Part shown: positions 41,101 to 56,100 of the stretch, in pieces
Numbering within the stretch: position 1 is the first letter of the stretch
Layout: each line of letters begins with the position of its first letter
The notes under the pieces: generated by a model
What the model was told of the DNA's origin: nothing
Seen by the model: only the letters and a program-made list of their open reading frames with translations
Database searches by the model: none
Assembly: GCA_014706295.1 (NCBI GenBank)
Contig: JACSVZ010000011.1
Span: 11,376,163-11,440,162 of the forward strand
DNA from: Lycocorax pyrrhopterus obiensis
Lineage: Eukaryota > Chordata > Aves > Passeriformes > Paradisaeidae
Direction: 5' to 3'
Length of the DNA: 64,000 nucleotides
Program-made: the position numbers and the translations under genes

Positions 41101-44100
41101 TCTCTGAGGGTCATCTAACACAACTCCTTAACCAAAATCAAGGCTATCTTAAAAAGTGAATCAGTCTGCTCCAGACCTTCACTAGCCAGGTTTTAAGATC
41201 TCCAAGGACAGAGATTCAGCAGTCTCTCTGGACATCTGTTCAGTGTTCCAAACTCCCCATACACTTCCAGTGAAGGAAAGGGCGTTATCATTATGGCACT
41301 GTGGTGCAAACAGGCAGCCATGGGCCCGTGAGACCATACAGGCCTTGTGGGGAGAAGCACAACACAAGGCTTCACAAAACACCTTCCCTGACTGCCACTG
41401 ATACCAGGGTGTGGGAAGTGCAAAAGCCTTTTTCCCCCAGTGACTTGGCTTTGTTTCTGTGTATCTGGTATGTAGGCGAGGAGTTCTGCACCTGCACGAA
41501 AGCCGTGGAATCCATGACCTTGGCTTGCCTCGCTGGCAGCTTTCCCTCTGCCTCTTGGTGGTGGTAATCATTCTTTTCTTTAGTCTCTGGAAAGGCGTGA
41601 AGACTTCAGGAAAGGTAGAGCTAATATTGTCCTTGTATCTTGACTACATTTTTTTTTGTCTGCCTTAAGAAGTCTCCTAATTTTAGAAAGCAAGAAACTA
41701 AGTCACTGATTTTGAGGGATCCTCAGGGACCAAACTATCACATTTCTTGTGTGATATTCCAACTGGAAATTTTATTAATGTATTATTTTCAATTCAACAT
41801 TAGTGGTTTCATCCAGCAAATGTTTTGAAATACTCAAAATTGTCTTAAATGTGCATACTATTCTTAGCCAAATGTACTAATGTTTCAATGGTATAAGAGG
41901 CTTTGGTTTTATTATATAAAATGCCATGTCAAGAGAAATATTTGATGAAAGTCATTTGAAATCACTCTTTGACACCCCTCAGAAAATACCTCAACAGAAA
42001 TTCTAGTGTTGGATACACGTGAGAGCTTTTTGTACATTTTCATGAAAGTATCACCTAACATCAGGCAATGACTGCACTTTTTAGTAAATAACACAGAGAG
42101 GAGGAGCTAATCAGCAGTCTAACACACACTGACAACATCTTCTGTTCATCAAAACGGTCTCCTACGGGTGTCTGTAAACCTATATATGAAAAGATTCATG
42201 ACACGTAACAGCATTTTCCCTCATGTCCTAAAAAGAGCTTCTCCATCAAACTGAATGGACTAAACCAAGAAAATGCCATCTGTACTTATTGTATATTCTT
42301 AACTCTTCTGTGACAGCTGATTAACCTTTGGGATCTCTGTTGTCTGCAGGTTGTTTGGATAACAGCCACTTTGCCTTATGTTGTATTATTTGTCTTATTA
42401 ATACATGGAATAACCCTGCCAGGTGCATACAATGGAATAAATGCATACCTGCACATAGATTTCAGAAGATTAAAAGAAGCCACAGTAAGTGTACTCTTCT
42501 GTTCTCATTCCCTAATTATCAAACCTGTTGCCCTTGTTAGTGAAACTGAAACTATTACAGCTAACTTCTGAAATTAAATAGCCATGCTTCTGCCTAAGCA
42601 CTAGTCGACTGTCTCTGACAGTTTAACTTTCCAATACTCTCCAAAACAGAACTATCTCCACTGAACCCAAACAATTCAGATCACAAAACACCCATGTGAA
42701 TGCATTTACAGGTGTGGCAGACCCTTACAACAGTCCATGCTTTGACTGCACCCAGTAAACTGCAATATCCTTTATACAGCAAAAATTTATTTTTGAAGTA
42801 TTGCAATTTATTATGGAGTCATGCAAAAATTTAATTCTCAAAAGGCTAAGAATTGCCCCAAGAAGAAAATCTTGCTTTCTGAATCACTAGCTTAAATATT
42901 AACCTAGAAAACAAAAAGCCTGGCCTATGCAAACCTTGCTAAACATGTGAAGTCAAGACTAACTCACCTAATCAAACCATGGTTCTTCATACAAACAAGA
43001 TTTTCAATAGTATGGTGTTCTTATCTTACTATTGAAAGTAATGTACATTTCACTGTATCATTGAACAACATTAACAACATTAACTGTATCCAAACCAACC
43101 CAATTTGTGGAGTCACTTGGAACTAAGACTTCTTTCATACATTGTAAAGCAAAATCTACAAGTATCGTCACTAATACATGAAATTAGCAGCATTTCAGGC
43201 CTACAAAGAACAAAGACTACAGAGATATTTTACCCCTCTACTATTCTAAAAACAGCATAAACAATTTACAAGACAGTAGTATCTCTCTGGATGGGTCACA
43301 AGGCCATTCAAATGGTTATAAATCTGAAAAGAGACATCATCATTTTCCTAGAAGGAAATGCATCATCTTGAAAAATTGCAGCTTTCAGAAATGTCTGCAG
43401 TCTGTCCATAGTTGCACTGTACCTTTCCTATGAATCCTATGTTGATTTTTCCTGAATTATTAAAAGACCTCAAGTCTTAGAATACTTATATTTTTTATAT
43501 TCTTAACCCAAAAATACTTTCCTGACTTTTTAATACTAAATTTGAAAATGGGCATTTCTTCTAAAACACACCCAGACCTCATGTCTATTTTGGAATAATC
43601 AAATCAAACTTCAAATATGGGATTTTCATCCACCTTTGTCACAAGGAAGTAGCCACCTCAGTAATTCACATTTATGCATACACACAAATACAAATATGCA
43701 CAAAGCAGGTGCTTATATTTTTCTTATATATTTTATATAAAAACATCACAATTTCAACTAGATGTCTATGGAGCTGTACCAGTTTGCACCAGCTCAGAAT
43801 CCAGGCCTCCATATCTGCCTTCTGCTTCCGGAAGGATATTCTGTGTGCTGCTCTTTCTTGGCTTAATATTTCTGCAGCTGCTATTTAGATGACCCTAAAG
43901 TTATTTCTTTCTAAGACTAAATTTTTCAGACAACAACAACAACAAAAAGTTAAACTAGAATAATAAAAGACTGAAGATCACTTATGCTGAGAAGTGTCAC
44001 TAACTGCTTTGTCATGTCAGCCCTTCCCCTCTTGGAGACTGGGATCCCTGCTGCTGCAATAGCCTTGTGTGTTTAATCTTTGTCCTCAGGCTCCAAAGAA

Positions 44101-47100
44101 TATAATCCCACTTCATTTCTATGTCAGTGCATCCCTGGACGTGACTGATGATTTTTTTATTTCTTCCAAATGAAGAATCTAACAAAGAAACATCCTAAGT
44201 CACAAACAGTAATGACCCACGGAGGGTTTTGCCAATGCTCTTCTAGAAGTCCTTAGATCACTGTCAAGGTGTGCCCCACTTACTGGAGCCACAAACTGCA
44301 CTGCACTGAATATGCACAAAAGTTAAAATGGCATAAACACTGAAGAAAGCTGGAAAGACTGATGACTGCCTACTGTAAAATGTTTCTATTTGTTCATTTA
44401 TTAAAACAATATCCTATCATAAAATATATTAGACTATGCATCGATCAGAAGCCGTGAAAATGAGAAACACGAGCATGAACTGCAGAACGAGCCCTGCTGT
44501 CTTACATCCTGCTTGGTTAGAACAAAGAGAATGTTTTGCATTTCATCTTAAATTGCAAACGAATTTCTGGTTTCCGCCCTTCTTTCCCTTCACCTTGATC
44601 TTCTCAATTTGTTTCTTAATCAGCTACTATGAGCCAAGACTCTTACTCAACAGATACTTCAGCATGTGCTTAAATCCTTTGGGAGGCAGCAGGTGCTCTC
44701 CTACTTAAATCAACAGGACTTAAGCACATGCTTAAGAGTGCTTGAATAGTAAGAAAGGATGAGTACAACTTCACTGGCAAGATACAACAGATACACAGAA
44801 ACACTAAAAACAAGTGCCTTATAGTGGCAGCATGCAGATCTGGTTAGAGCTTAAACAAAATTGATGTTAAAAATTTTCAGGAATTTTGTTAACAACTAAA
44901 GTTATCTGAATTTTTTTTAAAAAAAAGAACAAATATAAGTGGCTTTGCATCCCTCCTTCTGCATTCTTATCCACATAAATGCTTTTCAGAGAGTACAATC
45001 CTATTTGATTTCAACCTTTGTGTGAAAATAGAATATTAAGATGTAACTGATATATAAAAAGAACAAGTAGGGAATTAAGGTTACAGGATTGTTTTGTTAT
45101 TCATTGAAAGAAAAAAAAAATAAACCTGTATGAACTACCATTTGAGAAAATCATATCCTTCCATCCACTGGTTAGCAATAAACACTTCACAGACTGCTCT
45201 TCATATTATCTTTCAAGAAATCAACTCTCCACAGTTCATAAAATTAAGTTTTTCTACAAACCCGGAGTACCATAAGTGGTTCCTGGTCTCCAGCAGGCAG
45301 CAGTTGAAAGCTTCTGTCATCTATGTTGAGAAAAGAGGTGATCACCAGCCTAAGTGCTTTCATATATCATGTCAGCATGGGATAAGGCGCTCTCTTCCTT
45401 TCCACTAAGCCAAATATGAAAGTGTAGCACTAAAATCCCAATGCAGATGGAACTCATAAGCTGCTTAGATCTGTTAGAAAGCTGAATAGATCTAATATAT
45501 CTGATTTTGTAGAGACGGATGAATGATGAAATCCAGAGCTTTTCATAGTTCTTTCAGAGTTCTTGGCAGATTTAATCAAACATTGCAGATCTCATTTTGA
45601 GAAATGTTGAGTATTATTCACACCACTGACCTCTGTTGAAGATGCTTGTTTAAATATCTCTGTGTAAGAACAGAAAAGGGGAAACCCTCATTAACCAAGG
45701 TAGGCTATTTTCAGGTTTCTGATTCAGGGAACCAGGACTGTGGCATTGTTCCTGACTGGATGAATGGATGTTGGTATGGAGGGACACTTTAGAAAATGTT
45801 ACAGCTTTTAAAATGTTTTCCTTAGTGGACCATCCTTAAAATGATCAGGCTGCATCTAAACTGAAATTTAACGACTATCACAGAAATAACTCTTTCTCCA
45901 ACTAAGTGAGAAAGCTGAGAAATAATCTGCATGGTTCTGTTCACAGCACATCACTCGTGCTTCAGCTCCTGAAACAGGAAAGTATTGTGTAAAGTACACT
46001 AACAGTCACACAAAGGAAGCTCTAGTATGGGAAAGAGACTGTCCTATAACTCTTGACCCATTAACTATTTTTAGTTTTCTGGTTGTACATTCCGAGCTAA
46101 CTTGGAACAAGAACTATTGGAAGTGTATTTCTGTCACCCAAGAGAAAAACCCTGCAATCATTTCAGCACTGGGTAAAATCTCAGCAGTACATGTGCCACA
46201 GCACAGCCCACCAGGGCAGCAGTGTGTGTGTGCACTGAGGACTTGCCCACTGCTCCAGCCTCACCACCTCAGGTTAGGCCATTCCACACCAGGGCCATGC
46301 TCCACGTGACACTTACACTCCCATCAGCATGAATGCCAATTGTTTGCCAAAAGCCAGTTGTCTTGCTTTTCTCCTGATGTATCCTTGTGAACTGACACTG
46401 GCAATGTTGGTGTCATTATGCAGGTATGGATTGATGCAGCTACTCAGATATTTTACTCCTTAGGAGCTGGGTTTGGCGTTTTAATTGCATTTGCCAGTTA
46501 CAATAAGTTTGACAACAACTGCTACAGGTAAGACCTTATTCTTCCATTACTGCTGCAAAATTATACTATTTTACTCTGACTGCAGCTGAAATAAGTATTA
46601 AGCTATCTTTTTATCTTCAGTTATATTAATGATGGTGAGTTTTGTGTAGACATAGTAACCAACCCAAATCTTGAAACACTGTCTTCTCTACTGAAATTTT
46701 AGTAACAGGAACCTGCCAAGATATCTGCTGCACTGCAAAGCAGAATGGGATTAGGTCTGGACTTTAGACAGCTGTGTAAACTGTGCTGGTGTTTGCCTTT
46801 CAAAAGTACCATTAAGCGCAACAGTGAACACAGGATGAAATCTTATTGGTCCAGAAACTAAATGCAGAAGGATTCCAGCTTCCAGAAGGGTTTCTGTGCT
46901 TTGGGATTATATTTCTGATATTTTACATTGCGCTCCAGTTTAGGAATGCACTTTAAATCAAGTCAGTTTGTAAGTGTTTCACTGAATCACCATCATGGAA
47001 ATTCAACCAGAATCACTCTGCACCTTCAGAGAAATGCCAACATTTAGATGTTTTCTTAACATTTCAATTTGGAATGAAAACAAGTATCACTTTTCCCATG

Positions 47101-50100
47101 AAATATAAATTCAGAAAATACATGTATTATAAATACATTGTGAACTGAAAGATGGGGGAAAAAATATTAAAGGCAATCCCCATCTAGTTCTCAAAGTTTT
47201 TTCTTACTGGGCTGTTCTTCTCTCCATGCTTAGGGATGCTTTGCTGACTAGCACCATTAACTGTGTCACAAGCTTCATCTCAGGATTTGCAATTTTCTCC
47301 ATATTGGGCTACATGGCTCATGAGCACAAAGTTAAAATTGAGGATGTAGCTACTGAAGGTAGGCAGTTCATTTTATATTAATTTTACCCCTTTTTGTCCA
47401 CCATTTTTTTGCAAATGTGTTTGTTTCCAACGAGCGTGTGAAAATCTCACGGAAGTGAACTGAATTCGTAACTTACTTGAAACTAGAACTTTGTGTTTAA
47501 ATCCCTTGCTGAAATGTGAACTCTAAATGGTATTGATTCCCCTCACCTCTACTGAAGTTCCCCAGCCTCTTGCCCCCACAGGTTTTGCCCATTCAACAAA
47601 CAGGTATTTGCCACTGGCTAGTATCTTACAAAAGTACTGCTGTTCAGCGCCACAGGGACTGGTTTTGATGGTTCTGCTAAGCTCAGCTCTGTAGTCCTTT
47701 CACTGGGAACAGGTCACCCATGGTCTCAGCTCCTGCACCTCTCATCACATCCAAGAGTTCACTTGCCAAACAGTGAACACAGTGAACAGTGCCACATCCA
47801 CATAATTCCTTCTCCACTACAAAGCTGAAAAATAACTAGTAAGGTTGCAAATCCCATAAAAGATTATTTGAAGTGGAAAAGAATAGGACAGGGGTTTTTT
47901 AATACCAAACCATCATGAGTAAATAATTAAAAGCATTTTAGATATATTTTGATATGATGCAAATTTTGTTTTAACAGGTACTCAGAGTGTGACAAGGACT
48001 GAAATGAAACTTAGTCATGATTTATCTTATTAAAATGAACACTTTTGTGAAGATAAGAAACATCATTTAGTGACACCTTTTTTCCCCATTTCTATTGCAG
48101 GAGCTGGTTTAGTTTTCATCCTGTACCCAGAGGCAATTTCAACTCTTTCAGGATCTACATTTTGGGCTGTGGTGTTCTTCATAATGCTCCTTACTCTTGG
48201 CATCGACAGCTCTGTGAGTATTTTTTCCTTCTAGCCTTGACACTGTTCTTTTCCTGTGATATTCTGTAACTGCAGAGGCATCAGCCCTAAGCAGAGGGTT
48301 ACATTTCAAATAAACATTCTGTACCTTCCCAAAATCTGTTTTCACAGTCATAGACAACATAGCAATAGTATTACTCCATGTATTATAAAGACTCTCGATC
48401 ATTAAGAGGTTTAGGAAAAGATTAAACCTTGTACAATCCTGTAAATATTTACTCCCTGATATTTTTTAATGATCTTACAGAGGAGCTGTTCATCAACAGT
48501 TTTTATTTATTATATTTAAAGGTATGACCCAACTGAACTATTACTACTATGAACCTGCAAAAAGGTTTTGGGGCCCTGCTTGCAAAACACAAGTAAGACA
48601 TTGAGTAGAGTGGTTTCTAGAAAGGATTATAGTATACATGCTGAAATCCATTAATCTGCTCAAGACAGACAATGTCTGAAGGTACTCCCATTGTTTTTCT
48701 ACAAGTCATGATATAGAATTTCCTGTAAATTTAATCACAATCTTAAAATCATGCCAGAATATTTCCATAGCGGCTTCATTTTCCTATCATCTTACTGTTA
48801 AATGTCTAGTCTAGCAAGTGTATTTTCTCTTTCCATAATGTGATACATTTTACCCCACCATGATATTCAGGATCACAGAAACTTCATCCCAGAAAACATT
48901 CCAAGTCCCCAAACAACTTTTGTACTGCTTTGTTCTTGTCAAAGAGATATCAAGACATCCTGTTATATTTAGCTTAAAGGTTGATTAATTTCTGGAAAAC
49001 CAAATAGGGTCTTCAAGGAATAGTGAACCATGGACAAACTTTCATCTTCTATAGTAGGGTAGGGGTTTCTTACTATTCCAAAGCATAGAAGTCTCTTTTG
49101 AAGTTCAGAATGTACAAAGTTGACCTAGGAATTTCTTCCTGGAAATGGTAAAACACAGTGTTTTCATTGCTTACAACTTCAGGAAAATTCATTCCTTTTC
49201 AAAGATAAGAAAGGGAAAGAATGAACAGACATGGAGAAGAGCAAAACTAAAAGAAAATGGGGTTGCAGCAGGAAGCTTTGATAATCATTGGCAAATAGCT
49301 GAATGAGATCTTGTGGAGTGAGGGCTGAGCTGTAAAGGTCAGATTCAGGTCTAAATATTTCCAAAGTGTTTGGATTTTTGGATTCCAGCTGAGGTTCAAT
49401 GAAGTTTGTCTATATAGACTAAGATCTGGATCCTTAGACAGAAGTTTGAGTGAAGATTATATCTGGGATTGTAGCTTAGCCATTTTTCAACTGTAAGCAA
49501 ATATGAAGGATTGAAATGAAGGTTTCAATGAAGGGTTTAGCACAGTGAAAGGACATGAATGACCAGTAGGAAAAGGGCAGAATGAAGAAGAAGAAAATTC
49601 ATGCTCAGAAGTGTCTAGATCCAAAAAAGTTAACTTTGCAACTGCAGTAAATGTAGGGCAATGTAAAGAAACATATGAGTGCCAAAGACATGGGGCTTTG
49701 GATTGCAGAACACACTTTTCCTACAAGTGGAGAAAAATCTTTCTTCTGGAGCTAATTAAAATACAGTGAACTACTGAACAGTGACCAAGTTTAGTCCTTT
49801 CCTTCTAAAGGGGCAAAGATTTCCTGGTTCAAGATCTATCAATTTCCCAAAGAAAACTCGGGTCCTGCAGTACTTTTTATGGTGAGAATTCTCTGTTACT
49901 GATTTCAACCAGGAATATTTTAATCAAATGCTTATAGGAAAGGGACAGGCTATGTCAGCACCTGCTTACCAACTATTGTATTGCACCAAGCACTCTCGCT
50001 GTGGTCTTTTAGCATCACAAAAAGCATAGAATTAAGCCTCTGCAAAATATTAAATACATTTGTTTACTATGACAAAAAATTGAAATTAATTTTCATAGCT

Positions 50101-53100
50101 TTTTGTTGGAGTAGGGCAGAATGTTTTCATTAATAGAAAGAAACTAAAATTCATAAACACCTACATAACCCAGCAATTTAAATGAAAACTTGGAAAGTAC
50201 CTTTCCTGTATTGCAAAACAATGGCTAATATTCAGCATTAACTTCTAGAAAGCAAGGTAAAATTCTTTCATGTTGTCAACAAAAAAAAAAAAATTACATC
50301 AAGCTTCCTTTGTAGTAATTCTTCCAGATCTGTAAAAACTTCTGTCAAGCTGGATGTCGTTAATCAACAGCTAAAGTGAATCTTTGTTCAGTACACTTCC
50401 TTTACATGCTTGTTGTGCCTGTCTTTATTTAAGAAATATCTTAAGGAGCTTAGTTACTTAAGCTACCAGCTTTTTCCCCAGAGTTTATTAAAATGTATAT
50501 TATTTTCCCCAAAGTACTGTCTACTTATTGTTCTGTTAAGTCAGGAAAGAGGATACGGCTATGGAGGCAACAACCACCACTCTTGATGCCCAGTTCCTCA
50601 ACTTTACTTCCTTTACCAGAAGAAAATAAAGCCTCATAACAGCAGTGACTTACAGCTGAAATGTCAGAAATCACAGAGTAGTTGGGAATTAATTACACAA
50701 ACTGCTTTGCATTCTTCAGTCTGTATTTCCAACAGTCAGCAGCATTTAACCAGAGCTCTTCCCTTCCCTTCCTCAGATGGGTGGGATGGAGGCTGTCATC
50801 ACTGGCTTGGCAGATGATTTCCACCTTCTGAAGCAGCACAGAAAGCTCTTCACCTTTGGTGTTTCTTTTGGAACTTTCCTACTTGCCCTTTTTTGCATTA
50901 CCAATGTAAGTACAACAAAAGTTTCCACCAAAATGTTACCTTAAAAATGACGTTAACCCTGCCAGATGAAATATGGATAGGTTTAGATGACTATTTTTAT
51001 TATACATTTTAGTTCTTAAATAACTTCTGTTCAGAACATCACTTTTAATCTTACATATATGAAGTTTCTCTGTTTTTTGGCACAAGATCATTTGCTATCG
51101 ATCAAGCCTACAAGTCTCTGTTCCAAAGAACTGTCTGTGCTACTGCTGGGTTTGTATGGTTCTGTGTGCTTTCTTTTTGTGTTTGTTTGGGGGATTTTTT
51201 TTGTTTGGTTTTGGATTTTTTAGTCACATTAGATGGAACTGTGTAGAGTGCTTATTCCTCTATGAAGAACTAAGAATTTCAAGTGACCAGACCATCTGGC
51301 TGTTCTCTTCTTGAAGAAAGTAAGAGACACTCACTTCTTGTGAAAGGAGTGTAGCGATGATAATGATCTCCTCTCCCCACCTTGTTTCTTAATGTTCCTT
51401 CATGTACCCTAAATCTTGACATCTTTTACTCTTAACACCATATAAAGCACACAGAAAACTTACCCTGAACATCTAGTAACCTGTGTTTATCACTACCATC
51501 AGACTGAATGTTTTGCCTCATCTGGTTTTCGACAACTAATTAAGCAATGAGAATCACAGTGTTCTAAGCTGGAGAAAACTTTCCTTTTTTTGACCATAAA
51601 AAAAGCAAAGGGACCTGTTAGCAAAGATGCCAAAACTGTCAGAAAACATCTGAAACTTGAGGAAACCACCATGAAAGTAGATGTGCTGAACCTCTCTTCA
51701 TTCCTAGAAATGGTTTCCACATCTATTCTTAAGATTACTGAAATGGCATAAGTTTATAAATAACTAAGTTCTTTCTACATTAAAATACCCCAATATTTTC
51801 ACTCCAGTTTCCTCAAACTGAGAAACATTTGAGACTCTAAAAATAGATATATCATTTAAAATACCTATCCTTTTAATACCATACTATTTCTATTGATACC
51901 AAAAAACTGAACATGCTCTTGTTTATTCAAAGTTTCAACTGGAATGAAAGTTCCTGAAGTACAATATCAGAATAAATTCAGTGTTAAGAACCTGAACAGG
52001 TGCCAGTGGGTGCAATTCCACTGCCTCCAAGTGAGCTATAACTATTCAAGATAATGACCTAACTCTAGCTTTTAAATAACGGCACCTGTTTAGACTTAAG
52101 TTTACCTCTCCAGCTGGAATTCACAAAACTGTCCAGAACTGTCCAAATGTACTGGTTCACGTAACTAAAGAACAACATTTCTAATGCGCAAAAAATAAAA
52201 AGAAAAACCCTTGTGAGAACATCACATGAAATTAATGTCTGATTTTTTCCCCCCTGAATTTTTAAGGCTGTATTTTCAAAAGTAGCTGTTTCTGAAACAA
52301 ATATGTTTCTTACAAAATCATATTAGTAGTTCACTTTGCTAAGTTTGATTGCAAAGGCATTCATTTGGAGCAGGTGTAGAGCAAAAACAAGAGGTCAAAC
52401 TCAAATGTCATTCCATATGCAACATTTTCTAACACAAAAACCAAAGTTCACTTCATTTCCGGACAAGTCCCCACAGAATTAAAAACCTAGACAAGGCCTA
52501 AGTACTGGTATCCCTATTTTTCTAAATATGCACAGCTGTTTCAGAAAAACATCTTTAAAAAAAAAAAAAGGCAACTGATTACGAAGACTAAAATCACCTA
52601 CAGATCTAAACAGTACAAGTGCTATTTATACCATTGGTGTTAAGAAACACAGAAAATAATTCCTTTGTTCCTCTCCTTCTGAATAGGCATAATCAGATTA
52701 AGTTTGGTTGTAAAAAGATATTTTAACAAAAATCTACTGCAACCGCAAGCATTTCAGTTGTTTACATGTGACAAAGAGTTTCCTGAAATACTTTACTGGG
52801 TTCATTGTGAAACAAATCTGGATCTGATGGTCTTCCATTCCTCTTTAGCCCAAACTCAGTGAAATGAGCAGTAGATTACACAAATACACACCACATTGTA
52901 AAACACAGCAAAATGTAGTCACATTGCAGCTAAAAGAAATATCAGTGAAACAAGACTTTAGTAAATGCATTTCCAGTTCTGTCATGAACCACTGAAGCAC
53001 AAAATGTGCTGTTGTGAAGGAAGACAAGGTTTGCTGTCTCCACTGAGCAAAGGTTTGCAAATACCACAGCCCAGAGACTAAACAGGGCACAGCAGCTTCT

Positions 53101-56100
53101 TGCTGTGCTGGTGACAGAATTAACATTATCTTCTGCCTTTGGAGGAGCAGTGGGCAAGAGGGACTTTGCAGGCAGTCAGGGACAAGGAGACATCAGACCA
53201 ACGCTGCAGATTCACTGGCCTGCAGAACAAGTGGCCTTAGAAACAAACTGACTGATAGTGGCCTATGGAAACTCTTGGAGTGCTCCATTCCTGCCATTAA
53301 TTTAGGAAGTTCGTCATTAACTGCTGTAGACAGGCCCTGCCCTACAAGCTGCTGATCATTTTCCCAAACTTCCACTGAACAGGAGTGCCAAGAGAACTCA
53401 CTAATCTAAGTTGAGGTTTCTGTTTCCCAGTGAAGTGAGGACGTGGGTGAAAAGAAGCCTCTTTAGAAGAGTTGCAAGTCTGATTCCACTATTTTGTATG
53501 CAGCTATAAACCTGCGTCTGCAGCATCAGATCCAAATTAAAATACTTGGGTTAAGATAATGCTTCAAGTAAAGCAGATTTCTGTTAAGTAGATACTAAAC
53601 TACTGAGATGATTTTATTTGTAACTTCGCTTTGTGGCATCTTTTAACTCCCCATTGCAGGGTGGAATTTATGTGCTCACACTTCTGGACACATTTGCAGC
53701 TGGGACTTCAATATTGTTTGCTGTTCTGATGGAGGCAATTGGAGTTTCCTGGTTTTATGGTAAGCACTTCCTTTTGCACGTGCAAAAGCTGTTCTGAAAT
53801 TCCAAGTGCTCATGACAGGCTTACACATCGTTTTAAGGGAAAACAGCATAGCCTTCTATACACAAAACCATGACAAGTCCTGACTTCATAGAGTGATTTT
53901 CACCTGATTTATGAGCAGTGACAGGAGTGCAGACATTCAGTGGGCCAAGCTTTGATACCCTGCACAAAGCCAAAGCAAACAGCCTTGTGAAAGGGACTGT
54001 GATGGGATGGAAAAGTTACTACTTTTGCCAGTATTTTACAGCTCTTAGTATTGCTGATGACTTGCAGTAGCAGATTTAGACTTGGTACTTTCAAAGCAAG
54101 TAGATTAGCCTAAATACAGAATCACCTGTTCCCACTTTTCATTATTCTGCCAGGGCCAGTCTCAAGCACTCCCCACACAATACAAATGAAGGTAGTGTTT
54201 AGAGAGTTATAATAATTCCTACATTAATCTCTTTTGTTCGAATCAATATTCTACTTCATTGTAAAACACTAGTGGTTTATTTACCTTATTTCATAGAATG
54301 GTATGAAATACCCAACGTACTAGATACCAGAAATTGTATTTCTGGTATTTGATACTAATTTATTCCACAAAAAGGGAGTAGTGATTTATTTTATCTCAAA
54401 TATGGCAAGCTTTAGGAGTATTTAGTTGATCTCTGGCACTAGACTGGAATCGCTGTGTGCCAATCAGAGTGCAGTGATGTGCTATAGCCACCTAAAAAAA
54501 TATGACCTCTTCTTTACCTTCCTAATCTCTGATGCTATGCTTCCTGACTGATCACAACTCTTTTCACTACTAGCAGGTTTCAATGTCATAGCAGTCTGCA
54601 AATCTTCCTCCCTTTAAGGCTGTATTGAATTAGTTGCCCTGATTCCCAATAAGATTGTTCTTCCACTAAAAGCATCTTCATTTTTATTCAGACATAGTGT
54701 TTATAGCTAATGTATGATTCAGAGGGTTCTTAGATATTATGATTCTTATTGCTATTTACCTCAATCACTTATTTATCCATCCATTCTGCCTTGCCATGTT
54801 CTTCTAATCAAACAAACTTTATCTTACAGTTTAAAAACTGTTGAAGAGTGAGTGAAGTTGAAATAATGGTATTCATGCATAAAGCTGTTCAGTCTACTAA
54901 AGGAATAGTTTCTAGCTTTAATGCACTAATTCTGTCACCCAACATCAGCATGGAGCAAGCAGCACATATGCTGTTGTCTCTCAAAATAATGGAGGCACTT
55001 TATTTCACAGACAACTGTCTTTAATCCCTGTAAAAGAGCTGAATGTGGACGAGTGATCACAGCTTAGCTTGGAAGCAAAGGCTTCTTCAGTTTCTAAGGG
55101 CAAGTTATCTTCTGCTACTATTAAAACAGGATTTACTGCATTTTACAGTAGCTAGGCTTTGTATGTGGTTCACAAACCAGGCTAAAATTAGTCAAATTTT
55201 ATTTTACATCCTCTGTCTTTTATCATTTTTTCCTTTCTTCCTCCAGCCTCCCCATGATCGGGAAAATATCTATTCATTTTTCTTAAGCAGCTGACAGATG
55301 TTTCTACTGACACAGCATGACCTGTTTCTTTATAAAGAACTTATCACAGCCCCAGGTGCTATTTAAACTTATTAAATCTGGCATGATCTTGTCTGCCTCT
55401 TTTTTCTGATAGACCCCAGTTGCCTTAATGACCCAGCTGAATATTAAGCCAGCCTAAAGGCAAGCACTGACATTTTGGCACAGACTAAAAACATGGAAAT
55501 TTAGTTCAAATTATACCTATGACCATTTACTGTGAAGTTTCTTTTTGCAAAGGCCAACTGTATAGGTAAGAGAAGGGACAGGTAGTTGCTTTACTATGCA
55601 GCTGTACCTTAGTTACGACTGCTAACATGTTACCAATTTTCCTCATGTGCAACCCCGATATCTTTCTGATGAATATTCTAAAAAACATCAGACACCTCTC
55701 CCACTGGCACAAAACTGATCTTTGGTTTCACTTGCAGGAAAGTCTCTGTTCAGTCAGAATTTACTGTGAACATCTCCCTAAACAACTAGAACAAGCTCCG
55801 TATGAGCTTGAAATTATATTCATCCCTATCTGCAATCTCATGGCTTTAATTTACTCAAAAAATTTAAAAGAAACTCAAAACAGCCAAAACCCAAAAAAAC
55901 CCCCAAACAACAAGCAAACCAACCACCCCAACCTAAGATCAACTGTTTGATTTTGCAGAAGGGGAAGAACTTAATGAAGCGCTGACTGCTATTACTCATG
56001 TTTGCTGACAGAGGTGTTTGAGTGGATGTGTGCCTGGCCTGAGAGAGGATGAATGCACACATTGCCACGGAATGGAAATACAAGTGGGGCAAACCAGCTC

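Larger units (their letters stand above)
33503..41475 (+). other. SLC6A2: Intron 3 (8.0 kb)
   Basis: GT-AG intron carrying the largest CR1 copy (37661-38301), a 14-bp perfect hairpin (39408-39439), a reverse MIR-like relic (39985-40110) and a reverse CR1 fragment (41070-41285) that ends about 190 bases before exon 4. Confidence 0.9.
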
